From assembly GCF_025399895.1 (NCBI RefSeq), contig NZ_JAODUA010000008.1, positions 186,001-250,000 of the forward strand: 64,000 nt of DNA. Reading direction: 5' to 3'. The notes under the pieces are model-generated. The model saw only the letters and a program-made list of their open reading frames with translations. It searched no databases and was not told the origin of the DNA. The position numbers were made by a program, and so were the translations under genes. Source of the stretch: Streptomyces sp. ASQP_92. Lineage in GTDB: Bacteria; Actinomycetota; Actinomycetes; Streptomycetales; Streptomycetaceae. Below, one piece after another: positions 41,916 to 51,001 of this stretch. Positions within the stretch are counted from its first letter, which is position 1. Every line of letters begins with the position of its first letter.

Positions 41916-44075
41916 ATGACGACCACCGCCTCCAGGCACCCAGAGGACCCCCAACAGCTCTCGTTTCCCCGGCACTCGGCACGCACCCAGCGCTTCACCC
42001 TCGGTGCGCCCCGTGCGTTCACCGTGGCGCCGGACGGCGAGCGGATCGTCTTCCTGCGCTCGCCGTCGGGCACCGAACGCAGCAACCAGCTCTGGGTACT
42101 CGACCTGGTGCGCGGGGGTACGGAGCGGATCGCGGCGGACCCCGGCGCCCTGCTCGGCGGCGGCGAGGAGCGGCTCTCGGCGCAGGAGCGGGCGCGGCGC
42201 GAGCGGAGCCGGGAGGGTTCGGCCGGAATCGTCGGCTACGCCACCGACGCGGCCGTGGAACTGGCCGCCTTCGCCCTGTCGGGACGGCTGTTCACCGCTG
42301 AGCTGCGGGCCGGGACCGCTCGCGAACTGCCCGTGCCGGGACCGGTGCTGGACCCCCGGCCCTCCCCCGACGGGCGCCATGTGGCCTATGTGACGCGGGG
42401 CGCGCTGCGGGTCGTGGGGGCCGAGGGCGACGGGGACCGGGCGCTCGCCGAGCCGGAGTCGGCCGAAGTGACGTACGGGCTGGCTGAGTTCATCGCGGCG
42501 GAGGAGATGTCCCGCTCGCGCGGCCACTGGTGGAGCCCCGACTCCGACCGCCTCCTGGTCGCGCGGGCCGACGAGTCCCCGGTGCGGCGCTGGTGGATCG
42601 CGGACCCGGCCAACCCCGGGCAGGAGCCGGCCCGGGTCGCCTATCCGGCGGCCGGCACGCCCATCCTGTACGCGCTGGACGGCACCCGCACCGAGGTCGT
42701 CTGGGACCGGGCCCGCCACCCCTATCTCGCCCGGGTGCACTGGTCCCCCGACGGGTCGCCGCTGCTGCTCGTCCAGTCCCGCGACCAGCGCACCCAGCTG
42801 CACCTGGTGGTGGACCCCGCATCCGGCACCACCCGCACCGTGCACGTCGACGAGGACGCCGACTGGCTCGAACTCCTGCCGGGCGTCCCGGCCTGGGCTC
42901 CCGACGGACGTCTGGTGCGGATCGCCGACGAGGGCGGGGCGCGGGTGCTGGCCGTCGGCGACCGGACCCTGACCGGGCCTCGGCTGCACGTCAGGGCGGT
43001 GCTCGACATCGGCGGCGACGATGTGCTGATCTCCGCGTCCGCGGGGGCGGAGGCCCCGTCCGGCGCGGCGAGTGCTTCCGAGACCGGCGAGATCCATGTG
43101 TACCGCGTCAATGAGCTGGGTACGGAACGCGTCTCGGACGGCGCCGGAGTCCACTCCGCCGTGCGCTGCGGGGCGGTGACCGTGCTCAGTTCCGCGCGGC
43201 CCGACCGGCCCGGCGCCGAGGTGCGGGTGCTGCGCGACGGCAAGGAACTGGCCAAGATCGCGTCATATGCCGCCACGCCGGGCCTTTCGGTGCGGCTCCG
43301 GCTGACCGAAGGGGGCGCACAGCGCATCCCGTGCGCCGTGCTGCTCCCGTCCCACTACCGGGAGTCGGACGGTCCACTGCCGGTACTGATGGATCCGTAC
43401 GGCGGCCCCCACGGACAGCGGGTGGTGGCCGCGCACAACGCGCATCTGACCTCCCAGTGGTTCGCCGACCAGGGTTTCGCGGTGGTCGTCGCCGACGGGC
43501 GCGGCACCCCGGGCCGCTCCCCCGGCTGGGAGAAGGCGATCAGGAACGACTTCACGCTCACCCTGGACGACCAGATCGAGGCGCTGCACGGCCTGGCGGG
43601 CACCCACCCGCTGGACCTCGGCCGGGTGGCGATGCGGGGCTGGTCGTTCGGCGGCTACCTCTCCGCGCTCGCGGTGCTGCGACGGCCCGACGTGTTCCAC
43701 GCCGGGATCGCGGGGGCGCCGGTCACGGACTGGGAGCTGTACGACACGCACTACACGGAGCGCTACCTCGGGACACCGACCGAGAACGCCTCCGCCTATG
43801 CCGCCAACTCCCTTGTTGCCGATGGGCAGTTGGTGCGCCCGGACGCCCCCGGCCCGGACCGCCCCCTGATGGTCATCCATGGCATGGCGGACGACAACGT
43901 GGTGGTGGCCCACACCCTGCGCCTGTCCTCCGCACTCCTGGCGGAGGGCCACCCCCATGAGGTGCTGCCCCTGACGGGCGTGACGCACATGACGCCCCAG
44001 GAGCAGGTGGCCGAGAACCTGCTGCTGCTCCAAGTCGACTTCCTGCGGCGGTCGTTGGGGCTCCCCCGGCCGTAG
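41916..44075 (+). CDS. S9-family prolyl oligopeptidase (DPP-IV type)
   Basis: 719 residues. A beta-propeller (about 1-450, blades with WSPD and DGRH turns) is followed by the alpha/beta hydrolase domain. The Ser nucleophile is in RGWSFGGYLSAL, the Asp in HGMADDNV and the His in GVTHMT. The DPP-IV group removes X-Pro dipeptides; no signal peptide, so intracellular. A EEMSRSRGHWW-like motif in the propeller is shared with dipeptidyl peptidases (Glu pair holding the substrate amino end). It sits right beside the oligopeptide permease genes, fitting peptide use. Confidence 0.92.
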   Translation: MTTTASRHPEDPQQLSFPRHSARTQRFTLGAPRAFTVAPDGERIVFLRSPSGTERSNQLWVLDLVRGGTERIAADPGALLGGGEERLSAQERARRERSREGSAGIVGYATDAAVELAAFALSGRLFTAELRAGTARELPVPGPVLDPRPSPDGRHVAYVTRGALRVVGAEGDGDRALAEPESAEVTYGLAEFIAAEEMSRSRGHWWSPDSDRLLVARADESPVRRWWIADPANPGQEPARVAYPAAGTPILYALDGTRTEVVWDRARHPYLARVHWSPDGSPLLLVQSRDQRTQLHLVVDPASGTTRTVHVDEDADWLELLPGVPAWAPDGRLVRIADEGGARVLAVGDRTLTGPRLHVRAVLDIGGDDVLISASAGAEAPSGAASASETGEIHVYRVNELGTERVSDGAGVHSAVRCGAVTVLSSARPDRPGAEVRVLRDGKELAKIASYAATPGLSVRLRLTEGGAQRIPCAVLLPSHYRESDGPLPVLMDPYGGPHGQRVVAAHNAHLTSQWFADQGFAVVVADGRGTPGRSPGWEKAIRNDFTLTLDDQIEALHGLAGTHPLDLGRVAMRGWSFGGYLSALAVLRRPDVFHAGIAGAPVTDWELYDTHYTERYLGTPTENASAYAANSLVADGQLVRPDAPGPDRPLMVIHGMADDNVVVAHTLRLSSALLAEGHPHEVLPLTGVTHMTPQEQVAENLLLLQVDFLRRSLGLPRP

Positions 44076-44248
44076 TCACCACACCCGAACCACACCCGAA
44101 CCACGGCCGGCCGGGCCGCCCCAGGGCGCCCGGCCGGCCCGCGACACCCCGCGGCCGTACGGTGCTCATCGCGCCCTGTCCGCATATCGGCGCGGCACAT
44201 GGCGCACCGCCCCCGCGTTACGGAAATTGATGGACATTTAGCGCGATA

Positions 44249-44314
44249 TTCCGGATAAGCCGGAAGGCTGTCAAGCACGCCGCCGCACCGAAGAATGAAA
44301 TCTTGGGCCAAGAT
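44249..44314 (+). promoter_or_regulatory. Two inverted repeats upstream of the bldK-like operon
   Basis: The 364-base gap before the permease gene holds TTCCGG-ATAAG-CCGGAA (44249-44265) and ATCTTGG-G-CCAAGAT (44300-44314), both perfect, in an AT-richer stretch, 126-190 bases before the start. They are candidate operators; the regulator is unknown. Nothing else in the gap looks coding. Confidence 0.5.
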
Positions 44315-44439
44315 AACCGATGAGTTCACCCCGGCCCGCGCACACCCCTTGACGCAGAACCGCCGCACCCGTGAATGTTCCGGTCAACAAAAGACACGAC
44401 GGCGCTGCGGAATCCTTCCTGCGCGGAGGGCAATGCGAA

Positions 44440-45477
44440 ATGACGAGTTCCACAAGAGCTGCCATGGAGCCCACCGATCCACTTCCCGGAGAGGGCGACA
44501 CCCCCGAACCGGCCGACGGTCCCGAAGTAAAGACAAGTGAACTTGTCGGACGTTCCCCGGGACGTCTCGCGTGGATCCGGTTCAGACGCGACAAGGTCGG
44601 AATCCTGTGTGCCTTTACGGTCCTCGGATTCATCTTCGTCGCCCTGGCCGCCCCGCTGATCTCCAAGCTGTACGGCAAAGATCCTTACCAGCTCTACGGG
44701 CAGGACCGCGGACTGCTGAACAGCTACGGCATTCCGCTCAAGGCCAACGGCGGAATCGACGGCGACTTCTGGTTCGGCCTCGAACCCAAGCTCGGCCGCG
44801 ACGTGTTCACGCTGTTGATCTACGGCATCCGGACGTCCCTGCTCATCGCCCTCACGGTCACCGTGATCGCGGTGGTCATCGGGGTCCTGGTGGGGCTGGT
44901 GCAGGGGTACCTGGGCGGCAGGGCCGACTACTTCGTCGGCCGCTTCTCGGACCTGATGCTGTCCTTCCCCCAGCAGTTGTTCTTCATCGCCTTCACCCCG
45001 GTGATCGTGGCGCTGTTCGTCTCGCCCACCGAGGAGGAACCGGCCTACGTACGGGTGGTGGCGCTGATCCTGGTGCAGCTCATCCTCGGCTGGATGACGA
45101 TCGGCCGGCTCATCAGGGCCCAGGTGCTCTCGCTGCGCGAACGCGAGTTCATCGAGGCCGCCCGGCTCAGCGGCGCCTCCGGCTGGCGGATCATCCGCAA
45201 GGAGCTGCTGCCCAACATCTGGTCGACCGTCCTCGTGCAGTCGACCCTGCTGCTCCCGGTCAACGTCACGGCGGAGGCGGGCCTCTCCTACCTCGGCGTC
45301 GGGGTCCACAGCCCCACTCCGGACTGGGGCCTGCTCTTCCAGTCCGGAGCCACGTACTACGACTCCGATCTCACCTTCATGTTCTTCCCCGGCATCGCGA
45401 TGGTCGCCTTCGTCGTCGCGTTCAACCTGCTCGGGGATTCGGTCCGGGACGCTCTCGACCCCAAGACCGTGCGCTGA
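44440..45477 (+). CDS. bldKA: Oligopeptide ABC transporter permease (OppC-like, BldKA position)
   Basis: 345 residues from ATG 44440, with GGAGGG nine bases upstream. A polar N-terminus of ~50 residues precedes six helices; VGILCAFTVLGFIFVALAAP is the first, and the EAA loop is EAARLSGASGWRIIRKELLPN. First gene of a five-gene operon permease-SBP-permease-ATPase-ATPase, the order of bldKA-E in S. coelicolor. That locus imports an oligopeptide needed for aerial growth. Assignment rests on order and location near mshB; the sequence match cannot be checked here. Confidence 0.75.
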   Translation: MTSSTRAAMEPTDPLPGEGDTPEPADGPEVKTSELVGRSPGRLAWIRFRRDKVGILCAFTVLGFIFVALAAPLISKLYGKDPYQLYGQDRGLLNSYGIPLKANGGIDGDFWFGLEPKLGRDVFTLLIYGIRTSLLIALTVTVIAVVIGVLVGLVQGYLGGRADYFVGRFSDLMLSFPQQLFFIAFTPVIVALFVSPTEEEPAYVRVVALILVQLILGWMTIGRLIRAQVLSLREREFIEAARLSGASGWRIIRKELLPNIWSTVLVQSTLLLPVNVTAEAGLSYLGVGVHSPTPDWGLLFQSGATYYDSDLTFMFFPGIAMVAFVVAFNLLGDSVRDALDPKTVR

Positions 45478-45506
45478 AGCCCGATCATCCTGACAGGCAG
45501 GAACAC

Positions 45507-47288
45507 ATGAGAATAAACAAGGCGCGCCAGGTTTCCGCGGTCCTCGCGGTCGGGGCTCTGGCGCTGACCGCCGCATGCAGCAGCGGCGGATCGAGTGACG
45601 GCGGCAACGGCCCGGACTCGGGCAAGAAGGCCGCGGTCCAGAACTTCGGCGTGGGCACCAAGGCGGACTCCACCGGTCCCGCCGTCGCGGTCGACGGCGC
45701 CAAGGCCGGTGGCACCGCCTACAGCCTCGACCAGGCCGGCTTCGACTATCTGGACCCGGGCCAGCAGTACGTGAGCGACCAGCTCTCGGTGCAGCTCCTC
45801 TACAACCGCTCCCTGACCGGCTACAAGATCGACCCGAAGTCCGGCAAGACGATCGTCGTCGGTGACCTCGCCACCGACGCGGGCACGCCCTCCGACGGCT
45901 CCAAGACCTGGACGTACACCCTCAAGGACGGGGTCAAGTTCGAGGACGGCACGCCGATCACCACGAAGGACGTCAAGTACGGCATCGAGCGGCTCTTCGC
46001 GGACTACGAGACGCAAGGCCCGCAGTACGTCCAGAAGTGGCTGTACGGGACCGACTACCGCAAGAAGTACGCGGGCCCCTACGACGGCAAGGAGATCCCG
46101 GACGCGCAGATCTCCACGCCGGACGACAAGACGATCGTCTTCCACTTCCTGGCCCCGCACGCGGACACCCCGTACGCGATGGCGATGCCCAACATCTCGC
46201 CGGTGCCCAAGGCCAAGGACGACAAGCAGAAGTACAACAACCACCCGGTCTCCACCGGGCCGTACAAGATCGCGAGCTATCAGCCCGGCAAGTCGCTGTC
46301 CTTCGAGCGCAACACCAACTGGGACCCGAAGACCGACCCCATCCGCAACGCCTACCCCGACAAGTGGGAGTTCCAGCTCGGCATCCAGGAGCCGGGTCTG
46401 ACCAACCGGCTCGCGGCCGACACCGGCACCGACAGGTTCGCCATCAACATGTCGGGTTCGGCGGATCCCTCGAAGATGCAGACGCTGACCTCGGACCCGC
46501 AGTACAAGGGCCGCACGGTCAACGAGTACCAGCCCTACGTCGAGGTCTTCAACCTCAACACCAAGCGGATCAAGGACCCCAAGGTCCGCCAGGCGCTGGT
46601 CTACGCCTTCCCGATGACCCAGGTCCAGCAGGCCTTCGGCGGCGCCGCGCAGGGTGACCTCGGCACCACGCTGCTGAGCCCGACCGTGGCCGGCTGGAAG
46701 AAGTTCGACCCGTTCGGCAAGCTCGCCAAGCCCATGGGCGACCCGGAGAAGTCCCTTCAGCTCCTCAAGGACGCCGGGGTGAGCACCCCGTACAAGATCT
46801 CGCTGGCCTACGCCAACACCCCGCGCTGGGACACGGTCACGCTGACCATCCAGAAGGCGCTGGAGAAGGCCGGGTTCAAGGTCGAGCGCAAGGCCATCGA
46901 CCCGACGTCGTACTACACCGTGGTGGGCAAGGTGGACACCCCGTACGACATGTACCGCACCGGCTGGGGCGCCGACTGGCCCAACGGCTCCACCGTCGTG
47001 CCGCCCACGATGGACGGGCGCAATCTGGCGGACGGCACCAACAACTACTCGTTCCTGAACGACCCGAAGGTCAACTCCGAGATCGACCGCATCAACCAGA
47101 TCACGGACCTGCCGCAGCAGGCGGCCGCGTGGGAGCAGCTCTCCGAGTACGTGCTCCAGACGGACACCTCGCAGCTTCCGTTCATCTTCGACAAGTACTT
47201 CAACCTGCACGGATCCGGCCTCGGCGGTGTCACCTACAACCAGGTCTACGGGACGATCAACCCGAACTCGGTCTTCGTGAAGCAGTAG
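45507..47288 (+). CDS. bldKB: Oligopeptide-binding lipoprotein (SBP family 5, BldKB position)
   Basis: 593 residues. Signal peptide II: QVSAVLAVGALALTAAC with the lipobox LTAAC, Cys near residue 24, then a Ser/Gly linker. The mature part is a class C binding protein: TWTYTLKDGVKFEDGTPITT, FHFLAPHADTPYAMAM and DMYRTGWGADWPNGSTVVPP are typical of DppA/OppA. It captures peptides outside the membrane. 29 bases after the first permease; the following hairpin (47300-47334) likely reduces read-through so that the binding protein is in excess. BldKB of S. coelicolor is of similar length (about 600). Confidence 0.78.
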   Translation: MRINKARQVSAVLAVGALALTAACSSGGSSDGGNGPDSGKKAAVQNFGVGTKADSTGPAVAVDGAKAGGTAYSLDQAGFDYLDPGQQYVSDQLSVQLLYNRSLTGYKIDPKSGKTIVVGDLATDAGTPSDGSKTWTYTLKDGVKFEDGTPITTKDVKYGIERLFADYETQGPQYVQKWLYGTDYRKKYAGPYDGKEIPDAQISTPDDKTIVFHFLAPHADTPYAMAMPNISPVPKAKDDKQKYNNHPVSTGPYKIASYQPGKSLSFERNTNWDPKTDPIRNAYPDKWEFQLGIQEPGLTNRLAADTGTDRFAINMSGSADPSKMQTLTSDPQYKGRTVNEYQPYVEVFNLNTKRIKDPKVRQALVYAFPMTQVQQAFGGAAQGDLGTTLLSPTVAGWKKFDPFGKLAKPMGDPEKSLQLLKDAGVSTPYKISLAYANTPRWDTVTLTIQKALEKAGFKVERKAIDPTSYYTVVGKVDTPYDMYRTGWGADWPNGSTVVPPTMDGRNLADGTNNYSFLNDPKVNSEIDRINQITDLPQQAAAWEQLSEYVLQTDTSQLPFIFDKYFNLHGSGLGGVTYNQVYGTINPNSVFVKQ

Positions 47289-47299
47289 CACGTACGGCT

Positions 47300-47334
47300 C
47301 GGTTTCCCCGGCCCCGAACGGGCCGGGGAAACCG
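47300..47334 (+). terminator. Intra-operon hairpin after the binding-protein gene
   Basis: CGGTTTCCCCGGCC (47300-47313) pairs with GGCCGGGGAAACCG (47321-47334): 14 bp, perfect, with a 7-base loop, just after the stop and before the next permease. Partial termination or mRNA end protection is inferred. Confidence 0.82.
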
Positions 47335-47357
47335 CATAGCGACGGAAGAGCCATCCC

Positions 47358-48335
47358 ATGTTCCGTTTCCTCGTGCGCCGCGTGCTCGGTGCCATGGTCA
47401 TCCTGCTGCTGATCAGCATGATCACCTATTTCCTCTTCTTCGCCCTGCCCTCCGACCCGGCGCTGCTTTCCTGTGGAAAACAATGCGATCCGCAGAATGT
47501 CGCCCTGATCCGTAAGAACCTCGGGCTCGACCTGCCGATCTGGACGCAGTACTGGCATTACATGGTCGGTATTTTCGCCGGCCGCCATCTGCCGATCGGC
47601 GACTGTCCCGCGCCGTGTTTCGGTTATTCCTTCGCCAATCAACAACCGGTGTGGGGAACGATTGCCGACAGCTACCCGACGACGCTGACCCTCGCGGTCG
47701 GCGGCGCGGCGGTCTTCCTGACCGTCGGCGTCTCCCTCGGCCTCATCTCGGCCTGGCGTCAGGGCACCGTCTTCGACCGGGTCGCGAGCGCCACCTCGTT
47801 GCTGGGGCAATCGGTGCAGATCTACTTCATCGGACCGCTGGCGATCCTGTTCTTCTCCACCCAACTGGGCTGGCTCGACCGGGGCCACGACGTGGACTGG
47901 GCCCATGACGCGGTGGGGTCGGTCTCCGGGATGATCCTGCCCTGTCTGGTCCTGTCGGTGATCTTCTGGTCCAACTACAGCCGCCAGACACGGTCGTTGA
48001 TGGTCGAGCAGCTCTCCGAGGACCACATCAGGGCGGCCCGCGCCAAGGGCATGTCGTCCCGCTACGTCTTTCTGCGGTACGCGCTGCGGGGCGCGATGGC
48101 CACCATCATCACCATCTTCGGCGTGGACCTGAGCGCGGTGCTCGGCGGCGCGATCATCACCGAGGTCACCTTCGGGCTGCACGGCCTCGGACTGCTCTCG
48201 GTGCAGGCGGTGCTCCGCAGCGATCTGCCGCTGGAGATGGCCGTCATGCTCATCGGCGCCACCCTCATCGTCGTCTGCAACATCGTCGTGGACCTGGCCT
48301 ACGCCTTCATCGACCCCCGGATCAGGCTCGCCTGA
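47358..48335 (+). CDS. bldKC: Oligopeptide ABC transporter permease (OppB-like, BldKC position)
   Basis: 325 residues. First helix MVILLLISMITYFLFFALP with the OppB N-terminal domain (DPALLSCGKQCDPQNVALIR), EAA loop AARAKGMSSRYVFLRYALRG, and ending DLAYAFIDPRIRLA. Forms the channel with the other permease. Two Cys in the outside loop (CGKQC, DCPAPC) are shared with the paralogue at 54 kb. Confidence 0.78.
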   Translation: MFRFLVRRVLGAMVILLLISMITYFLFFALPSDPALLSCGKQCDPQNVALIRKNLGLDLPIWTQYWHYMVGIFAGRHLPIGDCPAPCFGYSFANQQPVWGTIADSYPTTLTLAVGGAAVFLTVGVSLGLISAWRQGTVFDRVASATSLLGQSVQIYFIGPLAILFFSTQLGWLDRGHDVDWAHDAVGSVSGMILPCLVLSVIFWSNYSRQTRSLMVEQLSEDHIRAARAKGMSSRYVFLRYALRGAMATIITIFGVDLSAVLGGAIITEVTFGLHGLGLLSVQAVLRSDLPLEMAVMLIGATLIVVCNIVVDLAYAFIDPRIRLA

Positions 48336-48363
48336 CGCCCGCAGACCTCCAGGAGAACCATCC

Positions 48364-49431
48364 GTGTCCACCCTGAGCCAGAGCGCCGCCGAGCCGTCGG
48401 CCGCGCCGGCGTCCTCCTTCCTTTCGGTGACCGACCTCTATGTCCACTTCGCCACCGAGGACGGCATCGTCAAGGCCGTCGACGGCCTCTCCTTCGATCT
48501 GGAACGCGGCTCCACCCTTGGCATCGTCGGCGAGTCGGGGTCCGGAAAGTCGGTGACCAACCTCGCGGTCCTGGGGCTGCACAACCCGCGCAACACCACG
48601 ATCCGGGGCGAGATCGTGCTCGACGGGCAGGAGCTGACCGGAGCGAGCGAACGGCAGCTCAACCGGCTGCGCGGCAAGAAGATGGCGATGATCTTCCAGG
48701 ACTCGCTCGCCGCGCTCTCGCCGTTCTACACGGTGGGCCGCCAGATCGCCGAGCCCTTCATGAAGCACACCGGCGCCTCCCGCCGCGAGGCGCGGGCACG
48801 GGCCGTGGACATGCTGCGCAAGGTCGGCATCCCCCAGCCCGAACTCCGCGTCGACGACTACCCGCACCAGTTCTCCGGCGGGATGCGCCAGCGCGCGATG
48901 ATCGCGATGGCGCTGGTCTGCGACCCCGACCTGGTGATCGCCGACGAGCCCACCACCGCGCTGGACGTGACGGTGCAGGCGCAGATCCTGGACCTCCTGA
49001 AGAGCCTTCAGCAGGAGACCGGTGCGGCGATCATCATCATCACCCATGACCTGGGGGTGATCGCCAAGACCGCCGACCAGGTGATGGTGATGTACGCGGG
49101 CCGGTGCGTGGAGCGCGGCACGGTCAAGGAGGTCATGCACCACCCACAGCACCCCTACAGCTGGGGCCTGCTGAGCTCGGTGCCGCGCCTGGACTCCTCG
49201 GTGGACATCCCCCTGGTGCCCATCCCCGGCGCCCCGCCCAGCCTGCTCGCCCCACCGCCGGGCTGCCCCTTCCACCCCCGGTGCGGCTTCACCGACCGGG
49301 TGGCGGGCGGGGCCTGCCACACCGCACGGCCCGAGCTGCCGGCCGCCCAACAACGGGGATCCGCCTGCCACTTGACGCATGCACAAAAGGAATCCATCTT
49401 CACCGAACAGATCCGCCCCCGGCTGCGCTGA
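48364..49431 (+). CDS. bldKD: Oligopeptide ABC transporter ATPase (OppD-like, BldKD position)
   Basis: 355 residues, GTG start. Walker A GESGSGKSVTN, signature FSGGMRQRAMIAMAL, Walker B LVIADEPTTALD, switch TTHDLG-type ITHDLGVIAK, and the C-terminal oligopeptide-family domain with CPFHPRC and C-terminal Cys residues that in relatives hold an iron-sulfur cluster. Follows the permease by 28 bases. Confidence 0.78.
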   Translation: MSTLSQSAAEPSAAPASSFLSVTDLYVHFATEDGIVKAVDGLSFDLERGSTLGIVGESGSGKSVTNLAVLGLHNPRNTTIRGEIVLDGQELTGASERQLNRLRGKKMAMIFQDSLAALSPFYTVGRQIAEPFMKHTGASRREARARAVDMLRKVGIPQPELRVDDYPHQFSGGMRQRAMIAMALVCDPDLVIADEPTTALDVTVQAQILDLLKSLQQETGAAIIIITHDLGVIAKTADQVMVMYAGRCVERGTVKEVMHHPQHPYSWGLLSSVPRLDSSVDIPLVPIPGAPPSLLAPPPGCPFHPRCGFTDRVAGGACHTARPELPAAQQRGSACHLTHAQKESIFTEQIRPRLR

Positions 49432-49451
49432 CAAGGATGCGGGACATCGTC

Positions 49452-50582
49452 ATGAGTGAGAACGCCACCAGCCTCGTCAAGCAGCCGGACGCCGCTACCG
49501 GATCCGGCGGCACGGAATCCCTGCTCGAAGTGGCCGGCCTCGTCAAGTACTTCCCCATCAACATGGGCTTCCTCTTCAAACGGCACGTCGGCGACGTACG
49601 CGCCGTGGACGGCATCGACTTCCACATCGGGCGGGGCGAGACGCTCGGCCTGGTCGGCGAGTCCGGCTGCGGCAAGTCGACCACCGGCCGACTGGTCACC
49701 CGGCTGCTCGAACCGACCGGCGGACGGATCCGGTACGCCGGCCAGGACATCACCCACGCCTCGCGCCGGACGCTCGCCCCGATCAGGTCCGAGATCCAGA
49801 TGATCTTCCAGGATCCGTACGCCTCGCTCAATCCGCGCCAGACCGTGGGCGACATCGTCGCCAACCCGATGGTGGTCAACGGCATCAAGCCGTCCGGCGG
49901 GGTGGAGCGGCGGGTCCGCGAGCTCCTGGAGATCGTCGGCCTCAACCCCGAGCACTACAACCGCTTCCCGCACGAGTTCTCCGGCGGGCAGCGCCAACGC
50001 ATCGGCGTGGCGCGAGCGTTGGGCATGTCACCCAAGCTGATCGTGGCCGACGAGCCGGTCTCGGCGCTCGACGTGTCGATCCAGGCTCAGGTCGTCAACC
50101 TGCTCCAGCAGCTCCAGCGGGAGCTGGACATCGCCTTTCTGTTCATCGCCCACGACCTGGCGATCGTGCGGCACTTCTCGCAGCGGGTCGCCGTCATGTA
50201 CCTCGGCCGGATCGTCGAGGTCGGCGACCGCGAGTCGATCTACCAGCGGCCCCGCCACCCGTACACCCACGCGCTGCTCTCCGCGGTGCCGGAGGCGGTG
50301 GTGGACGAGGAGGGCGAGCGGCGCGAGCGCATCCGGCTCGCCGGGGACGTGCCCTCGCCCGTGGACCCGCCGTCCGGGTGCCGCTTCCGTACGCGGTGCT
50401 GGAAGGCGCGGGACAAGTGCGCGGCGGAAACGCCCGCGCTGGTGCGGATCGAGGGAAACCGGGAGGGGCATCTGACGGCCTGCCACTTCCCCGAGGAACC
50501 GACGGTCGCGGCCCGGGACGAGGACGTGGTCCTCGACCCCGCTCTCGCCGCGATCGAGGAGGCGACGGACACCGCCCGTTGA
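49452..50582 (+). CDS. bldKE: Oligopeptide ABC transporter ATPase (OppF-like, BldKE position)
   Basis: 376 residues from ATG 49452 (alternative ATG 49437). Walker A GESGCGKSTTGRLV, signature FSGGQRQRIGVARAL, Walker B LIVADEPVSALD, switch FIAHDLAIVRHF. C-terminal oligopeptide domain ends with CRFRTRCWKARDKC and a final TACHFPEE. Last gene of the operon; repeats follow. Close to, but clearly different from, the two ATPases at 51 and 63 kb, which carry an APKGDRRRKVQ(D/E)LLDV stretch absent here. Confidence 0.78.
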   Translation: MSENATSLVKQPDAATGSGGTESLLEVAGLVKYFPINMGFLFKRHVGDVRAVDGIDFHIGRGETLGLVGESGCGKSTTGRLVTRLLEPTGGRIRYAGQDITHASRRTLAPIRSEIQMIFQDPYASLNPRQTVGDIVANPMVVNGIKPSGGVERRVRELLEIVGLNPEHYNRFPHEFSGGQRQRIGVARALGMSPKLIVADEPVSALDVSIQAQVVNLLQQLQRELDIAFLFIAHDLAIVRHFSQRVAVMYLGRIVEVGDRESIYQRPRHPYTHALLSAVPEAVVDEEGERRERIRLAGDVPSPVDPPSGCRFRTRCWKARDKCAAETPALVRIEGNREGHLTACHFPEEPTVAARDEDVVLDPALAAIEEATDTAR

Positions 50583-50683
50583 CCCGAGTTCGATGCCTCC
50601 ACTCGGAGCCGGGGCTCGCGCCCGCACACCCCGTGCATGCCGGCGGGCGCGGGCCTTGGCATTCTGGCAGACCGCGCGGGGCC

Positions 50684-50970
50684 GCTCGCGCAGTTCCCCA
50701 CGCCCCCTCTCGCCCACCAGCACGGGTGTGCGGGCCTTGGTGTTCTGGTGCGGCCCGTACGTGGCTGCTCGCGCAGTTCCCCGCGCCCCTAGGGGGTTCG
50801 GCGTCGCCGGCGATGGCGCAGCCGAGCCATTCAGGGGCGCGGGGAACTGCGCGAGAAGCGACCACGGCCCGCAGGCGAAAACGGGTTCAAGGGGCGCGAG
50901 GAACTGCGCGACCAGCCACCTGCGACCCGCAGACAAAAACGGGTCCAAGGGGCGCGAGGAACTGCGCGAA
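50684..50970. repeat. Five streptomycete intergenic repeats in opposed orientation
   Basis: Two forward copies (about 50684 and 50767) and three inverted copies (about 50833, 50889 and 50947) of the CTCGCGCAGTTCCCCGCG core, between the convergent transporter operons. Frames here are artefacts. As at 2.5 kb, the opposite orientations can form large hairpins. Confidence 0.8.
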
Positions 50971-51001
50971 CGGCCCAGCACGGCGCGCCCGCAGTGAGAC
51001 G

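Noticed and set aside
45357..48371. Open frame of 1,004 codons antisense to the bldK-like operon
   Set aside because: It spans three sense genes with motifs and ribosome sites, and has a shadow-type composition (His/Asp/Arg/Val repeats).
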